From Acidiferrum sp963764675 (GTDB lineage: Bacteria; Acidobacteriota; Terriglobia; Acidiferrales; UBA7541): a stretch of 64,000 nt of DNA. The translations under genes and the position numbers were made by a program. This document shows positions 1 through 9,278 of this stretch, piece by piece. Each line of letters begins with the position of its first letter. Within the stretch, counting starts at the first letter, position 1. The notes under the pieces are model-generated. The model had not been told where the DNA came from, made no database searches, and was given only the letters and a program-made list of their open reading frames with translations. Location: NCBI GenBank assembly GCA_963764675.1, contig CAVXTQ010000011.1, positions 744,001 to 808,000 of the forward strand, in the 5' to 3' direction.

Positions 1-1
1 G

Positions 2-1156
2 AAGGAAAGCCTCGTCGAAGAAGCCATCGCGGCGTGCTACGAACAGCCTCTCGCGGCAGTCCAGCGCGCCAACATGTTGACCGGCGACATCAGCGAAACA
101 CTCCGAATCGCCATCGCGGGCCAACTTGCGGACGTCCGTCTCGAACTCTTCCGTCCCATCTCCGTAATGTTGGCCAGCCCGGTCGAAACACCAGAAGATC
201 TCGTCGCCGCATTTCCCTCCGGCGCCTTGGTCGAAGAGAAATTCGACGGCATCCGCGCGCAAGCGCACAAGCGCGGCAACCAAGTCGAACTCTATTCCCG
301 CACGCTGGATCGTGTGACTGAATTTCCGGAGCTTCTCGATCCCATTCGCCGCGTCCCCGGTGACTTCATCCTCGATGGCGAGATCATCGGCTGGCGCGAT
401 GGCCGCGCACTTCCGTTCACCGAGCTCCAGCAACGCCTTGGGCGCAAGCAGATCGATCTCTTCACGCCCACTCTGTTGCCGGTGAGCTTCGTGGCCTTCG
501 ATCTGCTCTTCCTCAACGACCGTGAGCTCCTGGACGTTCCGCTCACCGACCGCCGCCTGCGGCTGGCCAGTGTGCTCTCCGCAGCCGAGCAGCCGCAACT
601 CCAATTCTCTCGTGCGGATTTGTGCACCATTCCGGAAGAAATCGAGCGCGCCTTCACTTCCGCGATCGCCAACGGCAACGAAGGCTTGCTCGCAAAGGCG
701 CCGGACTCGCCCTATGTTCCAGGGCGCCGCGGGCAATTTTGGGTGAAGCTGAAGCGTCCTTTGGCCACGCTGGATGTGGTCGTCACTGCCGTCGAATACG
801 GCCACGGAAAGCGCCGCGGCCTGTTGTCCGACTACACCTTCGCGGTCCGTGACGGCGCGCGTCTCGTGAACATTGGCAAAGCCTACTCGGGCCTCACCGA
901 CGTCGAGATTCGCGAGCACACAGAATACTTCCTGGCTCACACCATTGAAGACCAGGGCTTCCGACGCCGCGTAGAACCGCAAATTGTCATCGAAGTGGCC
1001 TTCAACAATGTCCAGCGTTCCACGCGGCACGACAGCGGGTTCGCCCTTCGATTCCCCCGCATCGTCCGCCTGCGACCAGACAAGCCCGCCTCGGAAATCG
1101 ACACCATCGAACGCGTCCGCGAGATTTTCGCCGGCCAGTATGCCACCAAGCTCTGA
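2..1156 (+). CDS. ATP-dependent DNA ligase, 3' part (5' end outside window)
   Basis: This frame is open from the window edge, so the N-terminal DNA-binding domain and the true start are missing; 384 residues remain. It seals nicks in duplex DNA through a lysyl-AMP intermediate. Motif I is visible as EEKFDGIRAQ, with the adenylated lysine at codon 239-241. It is followed by FILDGEIIGW, FDLLFLNDREL, an EGLLAKAP motif IV/V region and WVKLKRP, then the OB-fold part with a YGHGKRRGLLSDY segment. These are the nucleotidyltransferase and OB domains of the archaeal/eukaryotic-type ligase family (LigB-like, not the NAD-dependent LigA). No Ku or polymerase domain is visible on this side, so a LigD role cannot be judged. 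Nothing suggests the gene is broken other than truncation by the window. Confidence 0.9.
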   Translation, partial: KESLVEEAIAACYEQPLAAVQRANMLTGDISETLRIAIAGQLADVRLELFRPISVMLASPVETPEDLVAAFPSGALVEEKFDGIRAQAHKRGNQVELYSRTLDRVTEFPELLDPIRRVPGDFILDGEIIGWRDGRALPFTELQQRLGRKQIDLFTPTLLPVSFVAFDLLFLNDRELLDVPLTDRRLRLASVLSAAEQPQLQFSRADLCTIPEEIERAFTSAIANGNEGLLAKAPDSPYVPGRRGQFWVKLKRPLATLDVVVTAVEYGHGKRRGLLSDYTFAVRDGARLVNIGKAYSGLTDVEIREHTEYFLAHTIEDQGFRRRVEPQIVIEVAFNNVQRSTRHDSGFALRFPRIVRLRPDKPASEIDTIERVREIFAGQYATKL

Positions 1157-1273
1157 AGCCGCCGGAATTCACCTGTCCGTATGTACAGGCCTGCAAAATC
1201 CATTAGGACGGTATCTCTTAGTTAAAAGACGCTTATATTCCACGGCAACACCGCGCCTCAATCCGGAGTCTAA

Positions 1274-2626
1274 TTGCATGAGAGGGGGCCCGGTCCCAGC
1301 CGAGGCGCATACGTTATGGGCAAGGGCCCAGCCATTACCGACCGCAGTCGCGCGATTCCGTTCCTATCGCATGCTTCAGGATTCGTCGTGCTTTTTTTCC
1401 TGGCCATGTGGCTGCGCGCCGTTCCCTTGCAGTCCGATCCCGTCCTGCAAGGCTATTTGCAGGTCACCACAGGCTTGCTGGCCTTCGTTTTTGCCGCCGT
1501 CACCCTGGTTCGTTTTCAGGGTACGCAAGACCGCATCTCGCTGATCCTGGGTTCTGGCTTCCTGCTCTCTGGCACGCTGCTGACCGCCTCCAGCCTTCTC
1601 TTTTTTCAGTTCTTGCAAGAAACGCCGGTGCACCCGCACTGGGCGCCGGTTTCCTGGTGGGTCGGCCGCATCATTCTGGGGCTCCTCCTGGTGGTCGCTC
1701 TCCTCGTCGAGCACTTTCTGCCGCGCTCACGCCATCCCAAGCTGGAGATCGCTGGAGCCTTGCTCACCGTCGTTGGGCTCACGTACTTGATTACTGCGGC
1801 TTTGCGCCGCCTTCCGCCGGAGACCTCTCCGCATCCCCTTGCGTTCATTCCCAATCCCCAGCAGCTCTTGCCGGCCATCCTTTTTCTCATTGGCTTGGTT
1901 GGGTTTCGCCGCCGCTTGCAAATCGAAGACTCCGCCTTCGACCGTGCCATTTATTCCGCTGCTTGGATGAACGTAGCCGCGCAACTCGCTGCGTCGCAGT
2001 CGGTCCGTTTGCTGGACTCGCCGTTCGTTCTCGCACAGGCCTTGACGGTAACCAGCTACGCGGTCGCGCTAGGCGGCGCGCTTCTCGATAACGCGCGGCT
2101 CTTCGAGCAAGTGCAGCATCTCGCCGTCAGCGATCCGCTTACGGGCCTCGCGAATTACCGCAGGCTGCTGGATGTGCTGGAAGCCGAGACCGAGCGTACT
2201 AATCGTAATGGCAGGTCCTTTGCCGTCTTGCTCCTCGATCTCGATGGCTTGAAGAAAATCAACGACACGCACGGGCATCTGGTGGGCAGCCGCGCTCTGT
2301 GCCGCCTCGCGGACATCTTGCGCATTCATTGCCGGTCGATCGACACCGCCGCGCGCTACGGCGGGGACGAATTCGCTCTCGTCTTACCGGAGACCCAGGA
2401 CGCCGAAGCGCAGTTGGTCGCGGGCCGCATTCGCCAAGTCCTCGCTAGCGACCCCGAGAAGCCGCAAATCTCAGCGAGCATCGGCATTTCCATCTACAAC
2501 GGCAACGGAGAGCGCATTGAAAAGCTGCTTTCTGAAGCCGACCAGCATCTCTACGCCGAAAAATCCCGCCGCAGCAAACGCCCGCCCACCCCGATCGCTT
2601 CGCACCGCCGCATCCACAAAGCCTGA
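1274..2626 (+). CDS. membrane-bound diguanylate cyclase (GGDEF)
   Basis: A 450-residue protein likely to make cyclic di-GMP from two GTP. The first ~280 residues hold about eight hydrophobic segments (for example YLQVTTGLLAFVFAAVTLV and IILGLLLVVALLVEHFL), forming an integral membrane sensor of unrecognised type. The cytoplasmic GGDEF domain begins at DPLTGLANYRRL, and the signature GGDEF is intact at residues 363-367. An RxxD product-inhibition site (RSID, 354-357) sits exactly five residues before it, so a catalytically active, feedback-inhibited enzyme is expected. An ATG at 1316 (MGKGPAI) is an alternative start that removes 14 residues. There is no EAL domain. It stands alone and converges on the sarcosine-oxidase-like gene; PilZ proteins near 51-52 kb are possible c-di-GMP readers but not neighbours. 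Confidence 0.92.
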   Translation: MHERGPGPSRGAYVMGKGPAITDRSRAIPFLSHASGFVVLFFLAMWLRAVPLQSDPVLQGYLQVTTGLLAFVFAAVTLVRFQGTQDRISLILGSGFLLSGTLLTASSLLFFQFLQETPVHPHWAPVSWWVGRIILGLLLVVALLVEHFLPRSRHPKLEIAGALLTVVGLTYLITAALRRLPPETSPHPLAFIPNPQQLLPAILFLIGLVGFRRRLQIEDSAFDRAIYSAAWMNVAAQLAASQSVRLLDSPFVLAQALTVTSYAVALGGALLDNARLFEQVQHLAVSDPLTGLANYRRLLDVLEAETERTNRNGRSFAVLLLDLDGLKKINDTHGHLVGSRALCRLADILRIHCRSIDTAARYGGDEFALVLPETQDAEAQLVAGRIRQVLASDPEKPQISASIGISIYNGNGERIEKLLSEADQHLYAEKSRRSKRPPTPIASHRRIHKA

Positions 2627-2640
2627 GGCGGGCTTCGCCT

Positions 2641-3789
2641 CTAATAGACCGCGCGGAGCTGAATTACGTCTTTGCTCCCCAGCGAGAAACGCGGTTCACC
2701 TGCGGCCCCGTCCAGAATCCGGCTGGTCACATACTCTCCCATGGCCGGGCCATGCTTAAAGCCGTGGCCCGAACCACCTCCCACGAACCAGACGTTGTGC
2801 ATTCCCGGATGCTGGTCGATCAAGAAATCGCCGCTCGACGTATTTTCGTACTGGCAGACGCGCGTCTCGACGATTGGCGCATCCCGCAGCGCAGGGAATC
2901 GCCGCGCTACATACCCGCGAACTTCCTCGACCGCGGCGGCGGAAACGATGCGCGATTGCGTATCGGGATCGACGCGCTCTCCATGACGATCGAGCGCGAT
3001 CTTGAGTCCCCGGCTTTCCAGGTCCGGCATTCCATAGCTTTCGTCGGCTTGAAACAAGAAGGTGGGCAGTGCCGGAGGCGCAAAGCGTTCGTCCCCGGCG
3101 GGCACGCCGAAAAAGAACACTTCCTGACGACTCGAAAAAATGCGCCCACCCAGGACATCCGGAAAAAGTTTGCCGAGCCACGCACCACACGCGAAGACGA
3201 ATTGCTCGGCTTCGATGCTCTGGCCCGCGCGCGTCGCAATGGATCCCAGGCGGCCCGAGCCAGCCGGCGGCGCAATTTCCGCCACGCGGTACTCGGCGCC
3301 TGCCCGCATCGCATCCTCGACAACCGCCGTCACGGCCCGCCGCGCCATCAAGACGCCGCTGTATGGCTCCAGCAAACCGCCCACAATTCCGTCGTAGCCG
3401 ATCTGCGGGTAACGCTTTTGCAGCGTCGAGAGGTCCAGTTGTTCGAACGGTACGCCACAGCGGGCCAGCGTCGCGGCTGTCTGCTGGACTCTAGCATCGT
3501 CTTTCGCCGCCAGCCACAAGACGCCCGTCTGATGAAACAACTCCAGCCCGGTGGCTGTAAAAAACTCTTTCCACTGCACCAGCGAGCGCTGCGCCCACCG
3601 CGTGTAGATCTCGTCCGCGCCGTACCCCATTCGAATGATGCGCGACTCTCCCGCCGAACTTGCCCGAGCATTCGCCGGCCCGTACGCATCGAGCAGCAGC
3701 ACGCGCTTCCCGCGCCGCACCAAGTGCCACGCCGTCCACGCCCCAAACACCCCGGCTCCGATCACCGCCACGTCAAATCGTTTTGTCAA
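2641..3789 (-). CDS. FAD-dependent oxidase, monomeric sarcosine oxidase / N-methyl amino acid oxidase family
   Basis: A 382-residue flavoprotein of the SolA/MSOX family, which oxidatively demethylates N-methyl amino acids to give formaldehyde and hydrogen peroxide. The N-terminus carries the Rossmann motif VIGAGVFGAWTAWHL followed by the acidic end of strand two (LLLDAYG). Cys312 in the segment RVCQYENT aligns with the cysteine that covalently binds FAD in monomeric sarcosine oxidase (Cys315), and the closing GGGSGHGFKHGP loop is typical. Length matches the family (~390). The start codon is TTG and abuts the surE stop codon with no gap (TAG TTG), so the two genes are probably translated from one transcript. 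Exact substrate cannot be read from sequence; sarcosine, N-methyltryptophan or another secondary amine is possible. Confidence 0.82.
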   Translation of the reverse strand: MTKRFDVAVIGAGVFGAWTAWHLVRRGKRVLLLDAYGPANARASSAGESRIIRMGYGADEIYTRWAQRSLVQWKEFFTATGLELFHQTGVLWLAAKDDARVQQTAATLARCGVPFEQLDLSTLQKRYPQIGYDGIVGGLLEPYSGVLMARRAVTAVVEDAMRAGAEYRVAEIAPPAGSGRLGSIATRAGQSIEAEQFVFACGAWLGKLFPDVLGGRIFSSRQEVFFFGVPAGDERFAPPALPTFLFQADESYGMPDLESRGLKIALDRHGERVDPDTQSRIVSAAAVEEVRGYVARRFPALRDAPIVETRVCQYENTSSGDFLIDQHPGMHNVWFVGGGSGHGFKHGPAMGEYVTSRILDGAAGEPRFSLGSKDVIQLRAVY

Positions 3790-4566
3790 CTACGGCCTCG
3801 ATGTCGCGAACGCGCCCTCAATCGGCTTCGCCCAATGCGAAAGATGGTTCAACGACTCCGTATGCGTCGGATCCAGATGCAACGGCGTAATCGACACCGC
3901 GCCCTCAAAAATCGCGGCGTAGTCCGTGTCCGGCGCCACATCCTTGTCGATTCGCTGTTCGAACAACCAGAAATATCTCCGCCCGCGCGGGTCCTTGCCT
4001 TCACTCAACTGGTTGCGCGTAATCTTCTTCGACTGCCGCGTGAATTTCACGGCGCCTGACCATGGTTCCGGCACATTCACGCTCAGCAGTACTTGATCCG
4101 GCAGCCCTTCCTTCAAAATCAATTCCGCGGTCGTGCGCGCCACTCGCGCCGCCGCATCAAACTTCACGTTCGCGCGCTTGCAACACAAAGACATCGCCAG
4201 CGCCGGAATGTGGTGCAACGCCGCCTCGCGTGCTGCTCCCACCGTTCCCGAGTAATACACGTTCTCGCCAAGGTTCGCGCCGAAGTTGATCCCGGAGATC
4301 ACCATGTCCGGCTTCTCTGGCAATAACTTATGCAACGCTACGATCACGCAGTCGGCCGGCGTCCCATCGACGGCCCACTCCCGCTCCGCCACGTCGTGGC
4401 AGATGATCGGTTGCCGCAGCGTCAAGGATTGCGCCGCGCCGCTCTGCTCCTGGCTGGGCGCCACAATGCTGACGGTCGCAAAGCCTTCCAGCCCGGTGGC
4501 CAGCGCCCGCAACCCGGCGGCCTGAATCCCGTCGTCGTTCGTCAAAAGAATGTGCGGCTTCGTCAT
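3790..4566 (-). CDS. surE: 5'/3'-nucleotidase SurE
   Basis: A 258-residue SurE phosphatase, which removes phosphate from nucleoside 5'- and 3'-monophosphates and short polyphosphates in stationary-phase metabolism. The family signature opens the protein (HILLTNDDGIQAAG), with the metal-binding Asp11-Asp12 pair. It is followed by the SGAAQSLTL segment and the GINFGANLGENVYYSGTVGAA block that holds the remaining metal ligand Asn and the substrate loop. Length is normal. It is the first gene of a two-gene minus-strand unit with the sarcosine-oxidase-like gene; no functional link between the two is known. The start ATG is the only good candidate, immediately before the conserved first strand. Confidence 0.95.
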   Translation of the reverse strand: MTKPHILLTNDDGIQAAGLRALATGLEGFATVSIVAPSQEQSGAAQSLTLRQPIICHDVAEREWAVDGTPADCVIVALHKLLPEKPDMVISGINFGANLGENVYYSGTVGAAREAALHHIPALAMSLCCKRANVKFDAAARVARTTAELILKEGLPDQVLLSVNVPEPWSGAVKFTRQSKKITRNQLSEGKDPRGRRYFWLFEQRIDKDVAPDTDYAAIFEGAVSITPLHLDPTHTESLNHLSHWAKPIEGAFATSRP

Positions 4567-4760
4567 ACTTCTGATCCTAACAGTTGCTCCCGACGCTCAC
4601 CAAGGCGGCCGAACCCCGCGTTTTCGCAAAGACATAGGCCCTAGCAAGGCGGGCATGTTTCGCCATTTCTTCGTCAAGGATTCAGCGTACTGACACTGTA
4701 TTTGGCTGCCGTATGATGTTGCCGTCGGGTGGCGCACTATGGTCTTTAGGTTCTCTAAGC

Positions 4761-6104
4761 ATGCCTACGATGTCGCCTAGAAAAAAAGCGCGCGTCGCGT
4801 TTGCGACCGCGTTAGCGCTTCTCTTGTTTTGCGGAACCGCCGCGACCATTACCATTGTGCGGCTGTTGGAAAGCGCGAAGTGGATCGCTCACACTTACGA
4901 CGTGCAGGTAGCCCTGGGCGAGACGCAGTCGGCACTCTCCGACGCGGCGCGTGCGCGAACTTCTTACTTGAATTCTGGCGACGCATCCTTTCTTGCCGAG
5001 TACGAATCAGCAAAGAGTCAGATTCACAAGAAGCTGGCCCTGGTTCGTCAACTGACGCTCGATAATCCCACTCAGGCAAATTACTGTAATCAGTTGGACG
5101 ATCTTATTTTGCGGCGCATCGAGCTTCTCGACACTTCCGTCGAAATACGCAAGTCCGGCCCCTTGGATGAAGCCACGCAACTCCGTTTGAGCCGCGAAAG
5201 CGTGGCTGTCGCCGGGGACTTCTCGGACGTGATGGAAAGCATGATGGAGCACGAGCGCAGCCTCCTGCAGCAGCGCCGCGAGGTTTCGAGCAATCTCTTC
5301 ACCGCAACCCTTGGAATACTGCTGGCCACGTTTGCGCTGGCCATCTTGCTGTTTTGGATTCACTTTCACTTGCTCAACAAAGAACTCGCCGAGCGCGAGG
5401 TCATGGAAGACAACGCTCGCCGCGTGAGCGGCCGCATCCTCCAGCTACAGGATGAGGAACGCCGCAAATTCTCGCGCGAGCTGCACGACAGCCTGGGCCA
5501 GATTCTCTCCATGGCCAAGATGTACATGTACGACCTATTGGAGAAAAATCCTCACGATGAACTTCTAGCGGAGATCGACAAGCTGCTCGACCAATCCATC
5601 TCCGAAACCCGCACGATCTCTCATCTGCTGCATCCCCCGCTTCTGGACGAAATGGGGCTGGCCTCGGCGGTGCGCTGGTACTCGGAAGGATTTGCGCAGC
5701 GCAGCGGCATCCACGTGTCGGTAGAGATCGCGGAAGACGTCGGCCGCCCGGCGCGCCCCGCGGAGCTTGCGCTGTTTCGCGTGCTCCAGGAATCGCTCAC
5801 CAACATTCACCGGCATTCGAAAAGCGCGCGCGCGGAAGTGTCGTTGCGTTCAATTCCCGGCGTCGCCGTGCTGCGCATTCGCGACTATGGCAAAGGAATG
5901 CCGCGCGAAACGCTGCAGAATTTTCAGAAGACCGGAGCGCGTGTCGGCGTCGGACTCTCCGGGATGCGCGAACGCGTTCGCGAGCAGGGCGGAAAGTTTG
6001 AAGTGCAGTCGGACGAAACCGGCACCACGGTCTCGGTGATGATGCCGATCGCCGCCGCCGAAGGTGACGCCAATCCACTGGCCGCCGCGGCGTCCGCCGA
6101 TTGA
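4761..6104 (+). CDS. orphan sensor histidine kinase, CHASE3-like sensor + HisKA_3
   Basis: A 447-residue membrane histidine kinase of the NarL-partner type. From the ATG at 4761 (MPTMSPRKKAR) it has TM1 at about 10-32, an alpha-helical periplasmic region of ~145 residues resembling CHASE3 (four-helix, ETQSALSDAARARTSYLNSGD), and TM2 at about 178-205. The dimerisation/phosphoacceptor helix contains SRELHDSLGQ with His242, and the HATPase domain shows an N-box (LQESLTNIHRHSKSA) and G-boxes (DYGKGM, GVGLSGMRERV). A longer start at 4713 would add 16 unlikely residues. No response regulator lies next to it, so the partner must be elsewhere. The next gene, a Ser/Thr kinase, starts 108 bp downstream on the same strand. 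Confidence 0.9.
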   Translation: MPTMSPRKKARVAFATALALLLFCGTAATITIVRLLESAKWIAHTYDVQVALGETQSALSDAARARTSYLNSGDASFLAEYESAKSQIHKKLALVRQLTLDNPTQANYCNQLDDLILRRIELLDTSVEIRKSGPLDEATQLRLSRESVAVAGDFSDVMESMMEHERSLLQQRREVSSNLFTATLGILLATFALAILLFWIHFHLLNKELAEREVMEDNARRVSGRILQLQDEERRKFSRELHDSLGQILSMAKMYMYDLLEKNPHDELLAEIDKLLDQSISETRTISHLLHPPLLDEMGLASAVRWYSEGFAQRSGIHVSVEIAEDVGRPARPAELALFRVLQESLTNIHRHSKSARAEVSLRSIPGVAVLRIRDYGKGMPRETLQNFQKTGARVGVGLSGMRERVREQGGKFEVQSDETGTTVSVMMPIAAAEGDANPLAAAASAD

Positions 6105-6138
6105 CCTTCATATCGCGTAGCTCGCAAGTCCCAATTCC

Positions 6139-6183
6139 TTTACCTCGTTTACCTCCTCTACGTCCTCTACCTCCTTTACTTCC
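6139..6183 (+). repeat. five tandem 9-bp pyrimidine-rich repeats
   Basis: Five consecutive 9-mers of the form TYTACSTCS run without a gap: TTTACCTCG, TTTACCTCC, TCTACGTCC, TCTACCTCC, TTTACTTCC. They fill most of the 108-bp gap between the histidine kinase stop and the kinase-TPR start. The coding strand is almost pure pyrimidine. They could be an untranslated-leader element, a slippage-prone spacer, or nothing functional. Confidence 0.8.
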
Positions 6184-6212
6184 AATCCCTTGCCCACTAA
6201 CATTCCCGCACC

Positions 6213-9176
6213 ATGACGGAACTGGAGCTGCCTCCCGGGCAGACCATCTCGCACTACCGCGTCCTCGAAAAGCTGGGCGGCGGTGGCATGGGCGTGGTCT
6301 ACAAGGCCGAAGACACCCGGCTGCGCCGCAACGTGGCGCTGAAATTCCTGCCGGCCGCCGTTGCCAAAGATCCGCAAGCACTGGCGCGATTTCAAAGAGA
6401 AGCCCAGGCGGCCTCGGCTCTCAACCATCCCAACATTTGCACCATTTATGACATCGGCGATGCCGACGGCAAGGCGTTCATCGCCATGGAGTATCTGGAC
6501 GGCACCACGCTGAAGCATCGCATCGGCGGAAGACCGATGGAGCTCGAGACGCTGGTCGCGCTGGGCATCGAAATCGCCGACGCTCTCGACGCCGCTCACG
6601 CCGAGGGCATCATTCACCGCGACATCAAGCCGGCCAATCTCTTCGTCACCAAGCGCGGGCACGCCAAGATTCTGGATTTCGGCTTGGCCAAGGTCACCCA
6701 GGAAAAACTCGCGCCGGTGGAGCCCGGCCCGTCCCAGGTAACCATGGAAGCGTCCGAGCACCTGACCAGCCCGGGCATGACTCTCGGCACCGTCGCCTAC
6801 ATGTCGCCCGAGCAAGCCCTCGGCAAGGATCTCGATCCGCGCACCGATCTCTTTTCCTTTGGCACCGTGCTCTATGAAATGGCCACCGGCACGCTTCCTT
6901 TCCGTGGAGATACCTCCGCCGGAATTTTCAACTCCATCCTTCACAAAGCGCCGACAGCCCCGGTTCGCCTGAATGCCGAGGTTCCCACCGAATTAGAGCG
7001 CATCATCAATCGCGCGCTGGAAAAAGACCGCGAGCTGCGCTACCAGCACGCTTCCGATCTGCGCGCGGAACTCCAGCGCCTCAAGCGCGACACCGATTCC
7101 GGCCGCACCGCGCAGATGAACGTCCCGCAGGAGCTACCCGCGTCGGCACCTTCGCAGGTGGCGGCGGCCCAGGCTCCTGCCACGAGCAGTCAACAGAGCG
7201 CCGCCGCTGCGTTTTCCACGGGAACCGTACAGGCGGCACCGGCCGCGGCGTCCCGGAAATGGCCGGCCATCGCCGCGGCAGCGTTAATCCTGCTCCTTGC
7301 GGCGGGCGGATTCTGGTACTGGCGCTCCAGGAAGACTCCGGTTCTGACCGAAAAAGACACCATCGTCCTCGCCGACTTCACCAACACCACCGGCGACCCG
7401 GTCTTTGACGGCTCCTTGAAACAGGCTCTGGCGATTTCCTTGCAGCAGTCGCCGTTCCTGAGCCTGCTCTCCGATGAACAGATACAGCAGACGTTGCGTT
7501 TCATGGGCCGCCCTGTGGGCATGCCCTTGAATCAGGAAGCGGCGCGCGAAGTTTGCCAGCGCAACCAATCGAAAGCCATGCTGGCCGGTTCGATTTCCGC
7601 GGTGGGCAGCGAGTACCTGGTCGGAATTGAAGCGTTGGACTGTCAATCAGGAAAGTCGCTAGTGCACGTCGGGGCCAATGCCGCCAGCAAGGAAAAAGTA
7701 CTGCAAGCGCTCGGACAGGCCGCTTCCGAACTCCGCAGCAAGCTCGGAGAATCTCTCGCCCTGGTGCAAAAATATGACCGGCCGCTGGAGCAGGCGACCA
7801 CCAGTTCCCTCGAAGCGCTGCAGATGCTCAATCTTGGTCTGAAAGCCTTCGACGAACAGGGCAGCGCCGCAGCGCTCCCGTTTTTCAAACGCGCCATCGA
7901 TCTGGATCCTAATTTTGCGGAGGCCTACGGCATCACCGCCGTTACCTACGGTAATCTCGGCGAATCCGCACAAGCCGCCGAATACGCCAAACGCGCTTAC
8001 GCCCTGCGTGACCGTGTCAGTGAACGCGAAAAGCTCAATCTGGACGGCCTTCAAACCTCCTACGTAACCGGAGACCTCGTCCGCGATGAGGAAATCGACG
8101 AACTCTCGAAGCGGACCTACCCGCGAGACCCAGGCGCATACGTCGGCGGGTCTGCGGACAAGCTGGCCAGAGGGGATTACTTGGGAACTATTTCGGATTC
8201 TCAACGGGCTCTGCAAATTAGTCGAACCCAATCGATCGCACAGGGGAATCTGGTAGGAGCCTACATAGCATTGAATCGTCTCGACGAGGCCAGGGCGGTT
8301 ATGGACCAGGGCTTGGCCAACGGCATCGAGCCTATAGCGCTCGCGTCTTGGTATTACCCATTAGCATTTTTGAAGAACGATGTAAATAGCATGCAGAAGC
8401 AGTTAGCCCTGGCCATGGGCAAGCCCGGCTACGAAGACCTGCTGCTCTCGGCCCAGTCGGACACGGACGCCTTCTACGGCCGCTTGAAAGGCGCTAGGGA
8501 GAACTCGCGGCGCGCAGTGGAATCCGCGAAACATAATGGCACGCCCGAAGTCGCGGCGACTTGGGCTGTGAACGAAGCTCTGCGCGAGGCGGAGTTCGGT
8601 AATTTTCCCGAAGCTCGCAACGCCGCCGCTTCGGCAATCCAGCTTTCCCAGGGCGGCCGCTACGTTCTCGGCATTGCCGCTCTTGCGCTGGCGAGGGCCG
8701 GGGACACCGCCCAAGCCCAGAAGATTGTCGATGCCTTGGCCAAGAACTTTCCCCAGGATACCTTCGTGAATTCTTACTGGCTTCCCATGGCTCGCGCGTC
8801 GATGGAGCTGAACAAGCGGAATCCAGACAAGGCCGTTGAATTGCTTCGCGCCATTCAAGGCTATGATCAGGGCTCACCGACCCCATACATCGCGCCGCTC
8901 ATCGCGTTCTATCTTCGCGGGTACGCCTATCTTGCGGCGGGCAAGAACAAGGAATCGGCCGCGGAGTTTCAGGGCATTCTGGATCGTCCCGGCATCGCCC
9001 AGAATTCGCCGAATGGCTCACTGGCCCACCTCGGATTGGGCCGCGCCCTAGCCGCCGCCGGCGAAAAAGAAAAAGCCCGCACCGCGTATCAAGATTTCCT
9101 AGGCTTGTGGAAAGACGCAGATCCCGATATTCCGATTTTGAAGCAAGCCAAAGCGGAGTATGCCAAGCTCCAGTAA
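6213..9176 (+). CDS. Ser/Thr protein kinase (PknB-like) with transmembrane segment and TPR domain
   Basis: A 987-residue transmembrane Hanks-type kinase. The catalytic domain spans about 15-285: glycine loop LGGGGMGVVYKAED, ATP lysine in VALKFLP, catalytic loop HRDIKPANLF (His135-Arg136-Asp137), DFGLAKV, and GTVAYMSPEQ in the activation segment, so it should be active. A Ala/Pro/Gln-rich linker leads to one TM helix at about 351-370 (AIAAAALILLLAAGGFWYW). The ~600-residue outer part begins with a region resembling a TolB/FlgO-like fold (DTIVLADFTNTTGDPVFDGSLKQAL), then degenerate TPR helices to the end. This architecture is widespread in Acidobacteriota. It stands alone downstream of a histidine kinase; its targets are unknown. 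Confidence 0.92.
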   Translation: MTELELPPGQTISHYRVLEKLGGGGMGVVYKAEDTRLRRNVALKFLPAAVAKDPQALARFQREAQAASALNHPNICTIYDIGDADGKAFIAMEYLDGTTLKHRIGGRPMELETLVALGIEIADALDAAHAEGIIHRDIKPANLFVTKRGHAKILDFGLAKVTQEKLAPVEPGPSQVTMEASEHLTSPGMTLGTVAYMSPEQALGKDLDPRTDLFSFGTVLYEMATGTLPFRGDTSAGIFNSILHKAPTAPVRLNAEVPTELERIINRALEKDRELRYQHASDLRAELQRLKRDTDSGRTAQMNVPQELPASAPSQVAAAQAPATSSQQSAAAAFSTGTVQAAPAAASRKWPAIAAAALILLLAAGGFWYWRSRKTPVLTEKDTIVLADFTNTTGDPVFDGSLKQALAISLQQSPFLSLLSDEQIQQTLRFMGRPVGMPLNQEAAREVCQRNQSKAMLAGSISAVGSEYLVGIEALDCQSGKSLVHVGANAASKEKVLQALGQAASELRSKLGESLALVQKYDRPLEQATTSSLEALQMLNLGLKAFDEQGSAAALPFFKRAIDLDPNFAEAYGITAVTYGNLGESAQAAEYAKRAYALRDRVSEREKLNLDGLQTSYVTGDLVRDEEIDELSKRTYPRDPGAYVGGSADKLARGDYLGTISDSQRALQISRTQSIAQGNLVGAYIALNRLDEARAVMDQGLANGIEPIALASWYYPLAFLKNDVNSMQKQLALAMGKPGYEDLLLSAQSDTDAFYGRLKGARENSRRAVESAKHNGTPEVAATWAVNEALREAEFGNFPEARNAAASAIQLSQGGRYVLGIAALALARAGDTAQAQKIVDALAKNFPQDTFVNSYWLPMARASMELNKRNPDKAVELLRAIQGYDQGSPTPYIAPLIAFYLRGYAYLAAGKNKESAAEFQGILDRPGIAQNSPNGSLAHLGLGRALAAAGEKEKARTAYQDFLGLWKDADPDIPILKQAKAEYAKLQ

Positions 9177-9215
9177 ATCGTCGGGCCAACTGGGTAGCGG
9201 GCCAGTTTGCAGTGG

Positions 9216-9235
9216 CACAGCCATTCTTGGCTGTG
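9216..9235. repeat. perfect hairpin after the kinase-TPR gene
   Basis: CACAGCCA, a TTCT loop and TGGCTGTG form a perfect 8-bp stem 40 bp after the kinase stop codon. No T-run follows, so it is more likely a short interspersed palindromic element than a Rho-independent terminator. Confidence 0.5.
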
Positions 9236-9278
9236 TCAAGACAAGGGTTAGGAATTTACAGAAAGAGCTCTAAGCGGG

